64,000 nt of DNA, taken from assembly GCF_000412635.1 (NCBI RefSeq), contig NZ_ASTG01000025.1:1-64000 (forward strand). Direction: 5' to 3'. Positions 26,901 to 35,217 of this stretch are shown one piece after another (position 1 is the stretch's first letter; each line of letters starts with the position of its first letter). The translations under genes and the position numbers were made by a program. This stretch comes from Sphingobium bisphenolivorans (lineage in GTDB: Bacteria; Pseudomonadota; Alphaproteobacteria; Sphingomonadales; Sphingomonadaceae). A model generated the notes under the pieces. That model made no database searches and was not told the origin of the DNA. It saw only the letters and a program-made list of their open reading frames with translations.

Positions 26901-27499
26901 GCGCGATCTGCGCTGAACCCGTTGCGGAGGGTGGCCGCGCCATCGGCGTGATGGCGGCGATGGTCGAGGAAGTCCGCTGGCGAGAGACGCGGCGGGGCGC
27001 GCGCTATGCGGCCGCGACCTTTTCCGACAGCAGCGGCCAGTTCCAGGCGAGCTGTTTCGAGGACGAGGCATGCAAGGCCATCGAGGATATGGCGCGCGAG
27101 GGTGAATGTGCGTTGTTGATGGTCGAGCTCGACCGTCAACCGGGCGAGGAAACGCCGCGCGTCACCATAAGGGGCGTGGAGCCCTTCCGCCTGATCGCCA
27201 ATAGTTCACGCATGGAACTGGTGATCGATGCGAGCGATGCTGCTGCGATCGAGGCGCTGGCCCTGCTGCTGGCGCGCACCAAGGGAGGGCGCAGCGAAGT
27301 ATTCCTGCGCGCTGCCGTCGGCAAGGGGCGTGCGGCAAGGGTCTTCCTGGGGGACGACTATCTGATTGGCACCGATCAGGTGGATGCGATAGCAACCATC
27401 GCGGGCCTTAGCATCCGGAGTTTCGAACGCATGGAAGCCAAGGCTGACGGCTACCGTGCGCGCAACCGCCGATCGAGCCTGCGCCTGGTTGCGGGATGA
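23963..27499 (+). CDS. dnaE: DNA polymerase III subunit alpha
   Basis: Replicative DNA polymerase catalytic subunit, 1178 residues (E. coli 1160). In order: PHP domain (residues 1-270), the palm with the catalytic Asp pair in [13 protein letters not shown] (near residue 400), [16 protein letters not shown], the fingers and beta-binding segments ([23 protein letters not shown] in two parts), HhH, and an OB domain near 990-1080. The PHP start reads [13 protein letters not shown], where many DnaE proteins have an HxH pair, so PHP metal binding is probably lost. This is the DnaE1 housekeeping type. The gene is monocistronic and ends convergent with the radical SAM gene; the 154-base gap holds no gene. 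Confidence 0.96.
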   Translation: [1178 protein letters not shown]

Positions 27500-27653
27500 T
27501 TTTCCTCAAAGTGCAGACGTTCCATTGATGGTCATGCCGCGAAGGCCTGGACTCCATTTCCCAACATCGCGTCAGATGTAACCTTCAGCCTTGCACCTCA
27601 GCCGCCGATCCCATTTTTGAGGGGCGTTAAGGGGTAAGTTAACCTTCTCTTCG

Positions 27654-28721
27654 TCAAAACAACTGCAACTGAGGCCCGCTCGGCGGCCGGAAAAGATCCG
27701 TTCGCAATGCCAGCCGCTCGCCCGTGAAGCCTGCCCGCTTGCGCGCCTTGACGAAGCGCGTGCGGATGAGTTCGGCCCAAACACCCTGGCCACGCATCCT
27801 GGTACCAAAATCGGGATCATTGTCCCGCCCGCCTCGGATGTCGCGAATGATCGCCATGACCTTGGCCGCCCGATCAGGAAAGTGCGCTTCGAGCCACGCC
27901 CGAAATAAGGGCGCCACTTCATGCGGCAACCGGACCGGGATGAACGTCGCGTCGCGCGCTCCTGCCTCAGCCACGCCTTCGACGATCGCCTCGATCTCAT
28001 GATCGGTAATCGCAGGGACAATGGGCGACACACTGGCAACGACAGGTATTCCGGCAGCCGAAAGCTGGCGGATCGCGCCCAAGCGTCGGGCCGGATGAGG
28101 CGCGCGAGGCTCCAACGTACGCGCGATCGCCGGATCGAGCGTGGTGACGGAGATCATGACGGCCACCAGAGTGTCCGTCGCCATCTTCGACAACAGATCA
28201 ATGTCCCGAACAATCCGGTCGGATTTCGTCGTGATATAGACCGGGTGGCGGCATTCGGACAGGACTTCAAGACACTGCCGCGTGATGCGCCAATCCTTTT
28301 CGATCGGCTGGTAGGGATCGGTATTGGTTCCCATCGCGATCGGCGCCACGGCGTAACCACGCTTCGACAATTCCGCCCGCAGCAACTCGGGCGCATCCGG
28401 CTTAGCAAATAGCCGGGTTTCGAAGTCGAGGCCGGGAGAGAGGTCATGATAGGCATGCGTCGGCCGCGCGAAACAGTAGATGCAGCCATGCTCGCAGCCC
28501 CGATAAGCATTGATCGATTGACTGAAGCTAATATCTGGCGAGCGGTTGTTCGTGATGATGGTACGCGGCTTTTCCACCGTCACCTGCGTTCTGCGGCGCG
28601 GTGGCTGCCCGTCGACCCATTCGCGTTCGTCCATCCAATCGCCGTCAGCCTGCCGCTCGGGCAGGTTGAACCGGCGGCTTTCACCGTTCAGGGTCGCTCC
28701 TCTGCCCTTTTCCGTCTGCAT
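27654..28721 (-). CDS. PA0069-family radical SAM protein, SOS-controlled
   Basis: A 355-residue radical SAM protein related to the spore-photoproduct-lyase (SplB-like) superfamily. The 4Fe-4S cluster cysteines are in CEHGCIYC (CxxxCxxC) near residue 75, followed by FARPTHAYHDLSPG. The N-terminus (GRGATLNGESRRFNLPER) and the C-terminal FGTRMRGQGVWAELIRTRF are PA0069-family features. The reaction is not known. A promoter containing a LexA box lies directly upstream, and its predicted start falls on or beside the ATG at 28721, so the mRNA is probably leaderless. A DNA-damage role, as a photoproduct-type repair enzyme, is inference from family and regulation. Confidence 0.88.
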   Translation of the reverse strand: MQTEKGRGATLNGESRRFNLPERQADGDWMDEREWVDGQPPRRRTQVTVEKPRTIITNNRSPDISFSQSINAYRGCEHGCIYCFARPTHAYHDLSPGLDFETRLFAKPDAPELLRAELSKRGYAVAPIAMGTNTDPYQPIEKDWRITRQCLEVLSECRHPVYITTKSDRIVRDIDLLSKMATDTLVAVMISVTTLDPAIARTLEPRAPHPARRLGAIRQLSAAGIPVVASVSPIVPAITDHEIEAIVEGVAEAGARDATFIPVRLPHEVAPLFRAWLEAHFPDRAAKVMAIIRDIRGGRDNDPDFGTRMRGQGVWAELIRTRFVKARKRAGFTGERLALRTDLFRPPSGPQLQLF

Positions 28722-28726
28722 AGGGA

Positions 28727-28755
28727 ATAAGAACATAAGAAGAACATATGTGCAA
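28727..28755 (-). promoter_or_regulatory. LexA-box promoter of the radical SAM gene
   Basis: The plus strand reads GAACATAAGAAGAAC at 28731-28745, exactly GAAC-N7-GAAC (GTTC-N7-GTTC on the coding strand), the alphaproteobacterial SOS box. It sits between a -35 TTGCAC (28750-28755) and a -10 TCTTAT (28727-28732) with 17-base spacing, so LexA would block polymerase. The transcription start should fall at about 28720-28721. Confidence 0.75.
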
Positions 28756-28761
28756 GGGGAT

Positions 28762-29289
28762 TCAGCGCTCCATCAAACGCGGCATCAACTCGACAAAATT
28801 GCAGGGGCGAAATCGACTGTCCAACTGGCTCGCCAATATGCCGTCCCATGCATCCCGAACGGCTCCCGTCGATCCCGGTAGCGCGAAGATATAGGTGCCC
28901 CGCGCCACGCAGGCGGTCGCTCGCGACTGGATGGTCGATGTGCCGATCGTCTGGAAACTTAGCCAGCGGAACAGCTCGCCAAATCCGGGAATTTCCTTGT
29001 CCTGCACCTGCGCCAGTGCTTCCGGCGTCACATCCCGTCCGGTCACACCGGTCCCGCCGGTCGTGATGATGCAGTCGATCGCCGGATCGTCGATCCACGC
29101 ATGCAGGCGCGCAACGATGCTGAGCTTTTCGTCCCGCTCGATCAGCCGGGCGGCGAGAATGTGCCCCGCCGCCTCGATCCGCTCCGCAAGAGTGTCGCCG
29201 GAGCGATCTTCCGCAAGACTGCGGCTGTCCGATACCGTCAGTACGGCGATACGAACCGGCACGAAGGTCCGGCTTTCATCAATCGGCAT
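28762..29289 (-). CDS. moaB: Molybdenum cofactor biosynthesis protein B
   Basis: A 175-residue MoaB/Mog-fold protein (MogA-like), expected to bind or adenylylate molybdopterin during cofactor assembly. The MoCF-domain motifs are clear: [35 protein letters not shown] and [15 protein letters not shown]. The ATG at 29289 overlaps the slt stop (TGATG), so it is coupled to slt. No other molybdopterin gene is in the window. The SOS promoter for the radical SAM gene begins just past its stop. Confidence 0.93.
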   Translation of the reverse strand: MPIDESRTFVPVRIAVLTVSDSRSLAEDRSGDTLAERIEAAGHILAARLIERDEKLSIVARLHAWIDDPAIDCIITTGGTGVTGRDVTPEALAQVQDKEIPGFGELFRWLSFQTIGTSTIQSRATACVARGTYIFALPGSTGAVRDAWDGILASQLDSRFRPCNFVELMPRLMER

Positions 29290-31082
29290 CAGTCCGAGCC
29301 GCCCGCTATGCTCGCGCTCGCAAAGGGCGTGCGGGGCGTCAGCCGCACCAGCTGGCTGCCCTTGACGCCCGGGAAGGTCGGCCACATGCCCTGCGCCATG
29401 CCCTTCAGCGATTCCGCGTCACCCTTGGCCTGAATCTGATACATCCAATAATTGCGCATCACGATGTTCACATAGGCGCGCGTTTCATAATAAGGCAGCG
29501 ACTCTATGAAGAGCAGCGGGTCGCCATTATCCTTGACCTCGCTGTTCCACCGTTCGATCGGCACAGGCCCTGCATTATAGGCGGCCATCACCTTGGGCAG
29601 CAGCCCGCCCGTCGCGCTCATGTCCCGCAGGCTTTCCAGATAGCGTTGCCCATATTCCATGTTGGTTGAGGGCACGAACAATTGGTCCGAGCCCGTCAGC
29701 CCCATCAGGCTGCCCGTGCTCGGAAGAACCTGCATCAGCCCGCGCGCACCCGCGCTGCTGACCACATCGCTGCGGAAACCCGATTCCTGAAGCGTGTGCG
29801 CATAGATCAGCGCTGGCTCGACCCGCCAGCCGCCGTCCGGACGCCAGTTGGGTGCCGGAAAGCGGGCGAAGCTGTCGGGCTGTTTGCCCGCAGGTCCGTT
29901 ATGCGCAAGCCACAATTGGGTCGCGGGCATGTTCAGCGCATTCGCCAGGTGCAGCAGCGCTTCATATTGCCCTACTCCCCCGAGCCGCGCCTGGTGGCGC
30001 AGCATCAGGTCGGCGCGCGCATTCTCACCGATACCGGCAAGCGCGATAGCCGCTTTGACGTTGGGGCTGTCCTTCAATTGCTGCCAATCCGCCGTGCTGA
30101 ACCGGTCGGCAGCCGAACCAGCGCCGAGCGGCATGCCCAGCGTCTGCCGCGCTAACAGGCCATAGAAGCTCTCGTTCGATCCGGCTGCCTTCTTCAGCAA
30201 AGGTTCGACCTTCTCGGCCTGGCCGCAGACCATATAGGCGCGCGCTGCCCAATAGGCACCTGCCGCACGCATGTCGGAGTTGCCGGCCATCGCGGCGACA
30301 TTGCCGAAGGCCGGCGCAGCGGCGCGGCAGTCATTCTGCCGCCATGCAGCCAATCCCGTGGTCCAATAAGCCTGCACCGCCCAGTCACCGCCGCTGCCCG
30401 CCTCCAGCGCGCGCGCCGCCATCCGCCGGGCACCGGCGTCGTCATTTTCGATATAATAAGCCCAGGCGATACGCTGGCGCACCTCCGTCAGGCCGGCTGG
30501 CGTCAGCCCGACCTCGCCACTCGCCAGCAGGCCTTCTGCACCGGCCGGATCGTCATTCTTGATGAAAGGCTGGATCAGCCCGACCAGCGATTGCGCGAGC
30601 AGGTCGGTCTTGACCGTCGCCACATATTCCCGCCGGGGTGCTGCGCCCAGCCAGACCATCTTCTGCACCTGCGGCAGGGTGGGAAGGATCGTGGCGCCGC
30701 GCTTCTGCGCCAAGCGCGATAGCTGGTCTGCCTTCGCGAGCCACGGCGCCTTGTTGATGAGGTCGAGAATGTCGAACAACTCGATCCGCGGCGAATTCTT
30801 GTCGAGGTAAAGCTCCGACAGGGCAACCGGCCGGATCGCATCCTGCGCGTCCAGGGCCTGAACCATCGCCTTGGCCTCGTCCCATCGCTGATCGCGCAAA
30901 GCGGCGAAGATGGCGGAATAACGCGCTTTAGCGTCGTCACCGACCTGCAGGAATGACACCGGGGCCGACCGCGTTGTGGGGACCCCCGCAGGGAAGGCCG
31001 TTTCGGCGTGCGTCGGCGCAGCGGCTATGCCGCCCGCTGCGAGCAGGGCAAGAACGGAGGATCGGATGGCGGCGCGAATCAC
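29289..31082 (-). CDS. slt: Soluble lytic murein transglycosylase (Slt70-like)
   Basis: Periplasmic enzyme that cleaves the MurNAc-GlcNAc bond of peptidoglycan to 1,6-anhydro products. It starts at a GTG (31082) overlapping the UDG-like stop, giving a signal peptide ([26 protein letters not shown] in two parts), a long superhelical alpha-solenoid (residues about 40-420) and a C-terminal lysozyme-like domain. The catalytic Glu is in [18 protein letters not shown], followed by [10 protein letters not shown] and VMAAYNAGP. The 597-residue length is normal for Slt70. The start was chosen for the GTGA overlap and the signal peptide; the frame opens earlier in UDG. Confidence 0.92.
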   Translation of the reverse strand: MIRAAIRSSVLALLAAGGIAAAPTHAETAFPAGVPTTRSAPVSFLQVGDDAKARYSAIFAALRDQRWDEAKAMVQALDAQDAIRPVALSELYLDKNSPRIELFDILDLINKAPWLAKADQLSRLAQKRGATILPTLPQVQKMVWLGAAPRREYVATVKTDLLAQSLVGLIQPFIKNDDPAGAEGLLASGEVGLTPAGLTEVRQRIAWAYYIENDDAGARRMAARALEAGSGGDWAVQAYWTTGLAAWRQNDCRAAAPAFGNVAAMAGNSDMRAAGAYWAARAYMVCGQAEKVEPLLKKAAGSNESFYGLLARQTLGMPLGAGSAADRFSTADWQQLKDSPNVKAAIALAGIGENARADLMLRHQARLGGVGQYEALLHLANALNMPATQLWLAHNGPAGKQPDSFARFPAPNWRPDGGWRVEPALIYAHTLQESGFRSDVVSSAGARGLMQVLPSTGSLMGLTGSDQLFVPSTNMEYGQRYLESLRDMSATGGLLPKVMAAYNAGPVPIERWNSEVKDNGDPLLFIESLPYYETRAYVNIVMRNYWMYQIQAKGDAESLKGMAQGMWPTFPGVKGSQLVRLTPRTPFASASIAGGSD

Positions 31083-31786
31083 TTCTTCATTTCCTCGATC
31101 AGGCTTTGCATCGTCCGCCAGCATTCCGCCTTGGCCGCAGGCTGCCTCATCAGCAGCCGCGGATGAAAGGTGGCGAATGCCGGCACAGTGCCGCCATCAT
31201 GGTTGAAATTTTGTAAACTATTTTCGCCGTTTGTTGAACCGGCCTGAAGCAGCGCTCGGACAGTCCTGTCGCCCAGGAGCAGCAGGTTCTTGGGCGCAGC
31301 GAGCATCACATGAGTGCTCATCCGCGCGGCTGCGGTAGAAAGGTCTGCGGCATCCACCATCCCTCCCGGCGGGCGCGACAGGAAAAGCGAGGCGAGATGC
31401 ACGTCGGCGCGGCCAAGCCCCATCGCCCGGAGCATCGCATCGAACAGCTTGCCTGCGCCGTCCGCGAACAGGGTCCCGCTCGCGACATCGGCAGGGTCCG
31501 GCATATCGGTGATGATCATGAGCGGGGCGGCCGTAGGGCCGGTCGGCAGGATCGGCAGGCCGGGCCAGCGTCGCTCTGGCTGCTGGCTATCCTGTGCCAA
31601 CCATGCGAGAAATGCCTCGAACGACTGCGGCCGCTGCGGCGCCGTGGGTGTTTTCGCAGGCGCTGAGAGCTTGGCGACGGCGGGCCGCGACCAATTGACC
31701 GGCTCCTCAGCTACCGCCTCATCAACGCCAGCCAGCTTCCACCACGCCAAATAGGCGTCGGCAACAGCCGACGAATTTTCCTGCAT
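31079..31786 (-). CDS. Uracil-DNA glycosylase-like protein, degenerate active site
   Basis: A 235-residue protein with a UDG-superfamily core: PLMIITDMPDPADVASGTLF, then LFDAMLRAMGLGRADVHLASLF and a C-terminal FHPRLLMRQPAAKAECW that fits the family His motif. Family 4 and 5 enzymes carry four cysteines for a 4Fe-4S cluster and a GEAPG-like water-activating loop; here there is one Cys in total and the loop reads TDMPD. It may be a cluster-less branch or a non-catalytic relative. The start at 31786 (MQENSS) resembles homologues that begin a dozen residues before AWWKLAGVD; ATGs at 31843 and 31858 are alternatives. Confidence 0.72.
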   Translation of the reverse strand: MQENSSAVADAYLAWWKLAGVDEAVAEEPVNWSRPAVAKLSAPAKTPTAPQRPQSFEAFLAWLAQDSQQPERRWPGLPILPTGPTAAPLMIITDMPDPADVASGTLFADGAGKLFDAMLRAMGLGRADVHLASLFLSRPPGGMVDAADLSTAAARMSTHVMLAAPKNLLLLGDRTVRALLQAGSTNGENSLQNFNHDGGTVPAFATFHPRLLMRQPAAKAECWRTMQSLIEEMKK

Positions 31787-31922
31787 TGAACCCCGCATCA
31801 AAGTCTTGGGCCAGAGGTTGACGACCGGGTCAAGAATCTTCATCGCGCTCACTGGCAAAACGTTAGGGTAGCGCGGCGATCGGAAGGGGAGGGAACTTCC
31901 GGCATCCGCAAATGGAGGGACT

Positions 31923-33575
31923 ATGAGCGAACGGGAATCGATGCCCTATGACATCGTTATTGTCGGCGGAGGCCCGGCTGGCTTGTCGGCGGCGATCCGA
32001 CTGAAGCAATTGGCGAATGAGGCCGGACAGGAGCTGGCCGTCTGCGTTCTGGAAAAGGGGTCGGAGATCGGCGCGCACATTCTGTCGGGTGCGGTCATCG
32101 ATCCCAAGGCGCTGGACGAACTGCTGCCCGACTGGCGCAATCAGGGGTGCAGCCTTGCGGAGACGCCGGTCACGGACAACCAGCACTGGTTCCTGACGAA
32201 GGGCGGCAAGATGGCAATGCCGCACATCGCCACGCCCGGCTGGATGCACAATAAGGGCACCTACACCGGCTCGCTCGGCAATCTGTGCCGCTGGCTCGCG
32301 GAACAGGCCGAAGGCCTGGGCGTGGAAATCTTCCCCGGTTTCGCCGCGGCGGAAATCCTCTACAATGAGGACGGCTCCGTGAAGGGTGTCGCGACCGGCG
32401 ACATGGGGATCGATCGTGAAGGCAACCGCAAGCCCGATTATCAGCCCGGCCTTGAACTGCACGCCAAATATACCTTCTTCGCCGAAGGCGCGCGCGGGCA
32501 TCTGACCAAGATTCTGAAGCGCCAGTTCGAGCTGGACAAGGACAGCGAGCCGCAGGTCTACGGTATCGGCATGAAGGAATTGTGGGACATCGATCCGGCC
32601 AAGCATAAGCAGGGCCTCGTCATCCACACCCAAGGCTGGCCGCTCAGTGACGCCTATGGCGGCGGCTTCCTTTATCACCAGGCCAATGGACAGGTGGCGC
32701 TGGGCTTCGTGGTGGGCCTTGGCTACCGCAACCCGCATCTCTACCCGTTCGAGGAATTCCAGCGCTGGAAGCAGCACCCGGCGATCCGTGAGTATCTGGA
32801 GGGCGGCCGCCGCGTCTCCTATGGTGCGCGCGCGATCAACGAGGGCGGCTGGCAGTCCATTCCGACGCTCGCCTTCCCCGGCGGCGCGCTGATCGGTTGC
32901 TCGGCAGGTTTCGTCAACGTGCCGCGCATCAAGGGCACGCATACCGCGATGAAGTCGGGCATGCTGGCCGCCGAAGCCGCGTTCGCCGCGGTTCAGGCGG
33001 AGCGGTCAAGCGACGTGCTGATGGACTATGAGGCAAATCTGCGCTCCAGCTGGATCGCGACCGAGTTGCAACTGGTCAAGAATGCCGAGCCTATGCTGGC
33101 GAAGTTCGGCAACACGATCGGCACGCTGCTGGCCGGCGTCGACATGTGGATGCGCACGCTGAAGATCGGCTTGCCCTTCACGATGAAGCACAAGGCCGAT
33201 TGCGAGAAGATCTGGCCCAAGGACAGCTGCCAGAAGATCGACTATCCCAAGCCCGATGGCGTGATCAGCTTCGATCGCTTGTCCTCGGTGTTCCTCAGCA
33301 ACACCAATCATGAGGAGGATCAGCCGGTCCACCTGCAGCTGAAGGATCCGACGATCCCGATCAGCTACAACCTGCCCCTTTATGATGAGCCGGCGCAGCG
33401 CTATTGTCCGGCAGGCGTCTATGAAGTGGTGGGCGAGGAAGAGGGTAATCCCCGCTTCCAGATCAACGCGCAGAACTGCGTCCACTGCAAGACGTGCGAC
33501 ATCAAGGACCCGACCCAGAACATCAACTGGGTCGTTCCCGAAGGCGGCGGAGGACCGAACTATCCGAACATGTAA
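31923..33575 (+). CDS. Electron-transfer flavoprotein-ubiquinone oxidoreductase
   Basis: Membrane-associated FAD/4Fe-4S enzyme that passes electrons from reduced ETF (fatty-acid and amino-acid oxidation) to ubiquinone. The 550 residues show the FAD loop GGGPAGLSAAIRL near residue 15, the second FAD segment GALIGCSAGFVNVPRIKGTH, and the C-terminal cluster cysteines in RYCPAGVYEV and NCVHCKTCDIKDP, ending in the conserved VVPEGGGGPNYPNM. It heads a seven-gene overlapping chain that runs to 39744. The etfAB genes are not in the window. A gap of 136 bases from the divergent UDG-like gene holds its promoter. Confidence 0.96.
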   Translation: MSERESMPYDIVIVGGGPAGLSAAIRLKQLANEAGQELAVCVLEKGSEIGAHILSGAVIDPKALDELLPDWRNQGCSLAETPVTDNQHWFLTKGGKMAMPHIATPGWMHNKGTYTGSLGNLCRWLAEQAEGLGVEIFPGFAAAEILYNEDGSVKGVATGDMGIDREGNRKPDYQPGLELHAKYTFFAEGARGHLTKILKRQFELDKDSEPQVYGIGMKELWDIDPAKHKQGLVIHTQGWPLSDAYGGGFLYHQANGQVALGFVVGLGYRNPHLYPFEEFQRWKQHPAIREYLEGGRRVSYGARAINEGGWQSIPTLAFPGGALIGCSAGFVNVPRIKGTHTAMKSGMLAAEAAFAAVQAERSSDVLMDYEANLRSSWIATELQLVKNAEPMLAKFGNTIGTLLAGVDMWMRTLKIGLPFTMKHKADCEKIWPKDSCQKIDYPKPDGVISFDRLSSVFLSNTNHEEDQPVHLQLKDPTIPISYNLPLYDEPAQRYCPAGVYEVVGEEEGNPRFQINAQNCVHCKTCDIKDPTQNINWVVPEGGGGPNYPNM

Positions 33576-35217
33576 GCGTCTTGCCGCCGGTTTGTTGCTG
33601 ATGCTGCCCATTCCCGCGGGCGCATCGGTGGACCGCGGCAGTGCGCTGCATGCCTATATGCGGGGGCGCCTTGCCGATGGCGATGGCGCTCCTGCACTTG
33701 CCCTGCGCAGCTACCGCGATGCGCTGGAGAGTGATCCCGACAGCCTCGAAATCGCGCGCCGGTCCTATGTTCACGGGCTGATCAGCGGCGACATGGCGCT
33801 GGCGCTTCGGTCAGCGCGAATATTGGACGGCGGCGGGCACCTGCCGCGCGACGGAACCCTGCTTTACATTTGCGATGCGCTGAATCGGCGGGATTGGACA
33901 GCTGCGCGCGGGTTCGTCGACCGCATGGTGACCGAAAGCAACTTCGCCTTCCTGGCGCCTGTCGTGCGGAGCTGGATCGCAATCGGGGAGGGAAAGCACG
34001 GTCCGCTCAGCATCGATGCGTCGGACCGCTTCGCTTCCCTCGGGCGCCGCTATCTGGACGAGCATGTGGCTTTGCAGGCGCTGAGCAGCGGTTATCTCCA
34101 GACTGCTCAGCCCGCGATCAATCAGGCGCTCGCTCTGAAGGGGAGGTCCGGCGCAGAAACGCGGCTGTTGTTTGCCGGCCATCTGGCCGCGCGGGGGAAA
34201 ATACACGAGGCACTGGCGCTCCTGCCGGCCGACGATGCCGATTTCGCCCGCGCGCGGGCGGACATCGCGTCGCGCGAGGGCCTGTCTGCTTTCCGCAAGC
34301 CCCTGGCAGCACGAGAAGGTTTTGCCCGCCTGCTCTACCGGCTCGCGGACGACATCTCACTCGAAGGCAGCACGGCCATGCTAAGCGTCCGGCTGTCCCG
34401 CATTGCCCTGTTCGCTGACATGGCCAGCCCATCGGCGCATATCATCGCCGCCAAAATGCTGACACGGGCGGCGCTTCCTGCTTTTGGATTGGAAGAAGCG
34501 CGCAAGGCGGCGGCTGCGCCCTGGTATCGCGGCCTTGCCGAAACGGAGATGATCGATGCGCTGGATGCCTCGGGCAACAGGCAGCAGGCGATCGAATTGG
34601 CTCGTGCCAGGGCCGAGGAACAGGGCGCTGACGGCGATCGGCAGGTCCGGCTGGGTCAATTGCTCTCCGAGGGAAAGGATTTCTCCGGCGCAGCGACAGC
34701 TTTTCGCGCCGCTCAGGCCAGTCATAGCGCCGGGAGCCTGCCTTGGGCTCTCCTGTTGCTGGAGGGCAGCGCGTTGGAACAGGCGGGCCGATGGGACGAT
34801 GCGCGTGCGGTGCTGGAGCAGGCGCACCGGCTCGCACCTGACGAACCGGTCGTCCTCAACTATCTCGGCTATGCGCAGATCGAGCGGCGGCAGAATGTCG
34901 AAGCCGCACTCGAACTGTTGAAAAAGGCCAGCCTGCTGAAGCCGGATGACCCCTCGATCACGGATTCGCTCGGCTGGGCGCAGTTTCTGACGGGCGACGT
35001 CGATGCCGCGGTGCCGGTGTTGGAGCGGGCGGCTGCGGCCGCGCCTACGGACGCGACTATCAATGAGCATCTGGGCGATGCGCTTTGGGCAGCAGGGCGG
35101 CGCTATGAGGCGCGCTATGCCTGGCGGGCGGCGTCGCTGTTTGCGGAAGGGAAGGCCGCCGAACGGCTGGCGGGAAAAAACAAAGAGGGAATGAGGCCGG
35201 AATATGCCGCACGCTGA
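33562..35217 (+). CDS. Exported tetratricopeptide-repeat protein
   Basis: About 550 residues, mostly paired helices. Clear TPR units stand at the C-terminal end (RWDDARAVLEQAHRLAPDEP, DDPSITDSLGWAQFLTGDVD, PTDATINEHLGDALWAAGRR). An outer-membrane or periplasmic assembly role is usual but not shown. The start is unresolved. The first ATG (33601) would cut a good signal peptide in half. An in-frame ATC at 33562 with GGAGGA seven bases upstream would give RTCKRLAAGLLLMLPIPAGA plus an AxA site; a TTG at 33592 is another option. I list the longest sensible form. It overlaps ETF-QO at its start and ispE at its end. Confidence 0.8.
   Translation: MRTCKRLAAGLLLMLPIPAGASVDRGSALHAYMRGRLADGDGAPALALRSYRDALESDPDSLEIARRSYVHGLISGDMALALRSARILDGGGHLPRDGTLLYICDALNRRDWTAARGFVDRMVTESNFAFLAPVVRSWIAIGEGKHGPLSIDASDRFASLGRRYLDEHVALQALSSGYLQTAQPAINQALALKGRSGAETRLLFAGHLAARGKIHEALALLPADDADFARARADIASREGLSAFRKPLAAREGFARLLYRLADDISLEGSTAMLSVRLSRIALFADMASPSAHIIAAKMLTRAALPAFGLEEARKAAAAPWYRGLAETEMIDALDASGNRQQAIELARARAEEQGADGDRQVRLGQLLSEGKDFSGAATAFRAAQASHSAGSLPWALLLLEGSALEQAGRWDDARAVLEQAHRLAPDEPVVLNYLGYAQIERRQNVEAALELLKKASLLKPDDPSITDSLGWAQFLTGDVDAAVPVLERAAAAAPTDATINEHLGDALWAAGRRYEARYAWRAASLFAEGKAAERLAGKNKEGMRPEYAAR

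Noticed and set aside
27627-27642. CtrA-like pair of TTAA half-sites
   Set aside because: The spacing is eight bases, not seven, and the site lies between convergent genes, where no promoter is expected.
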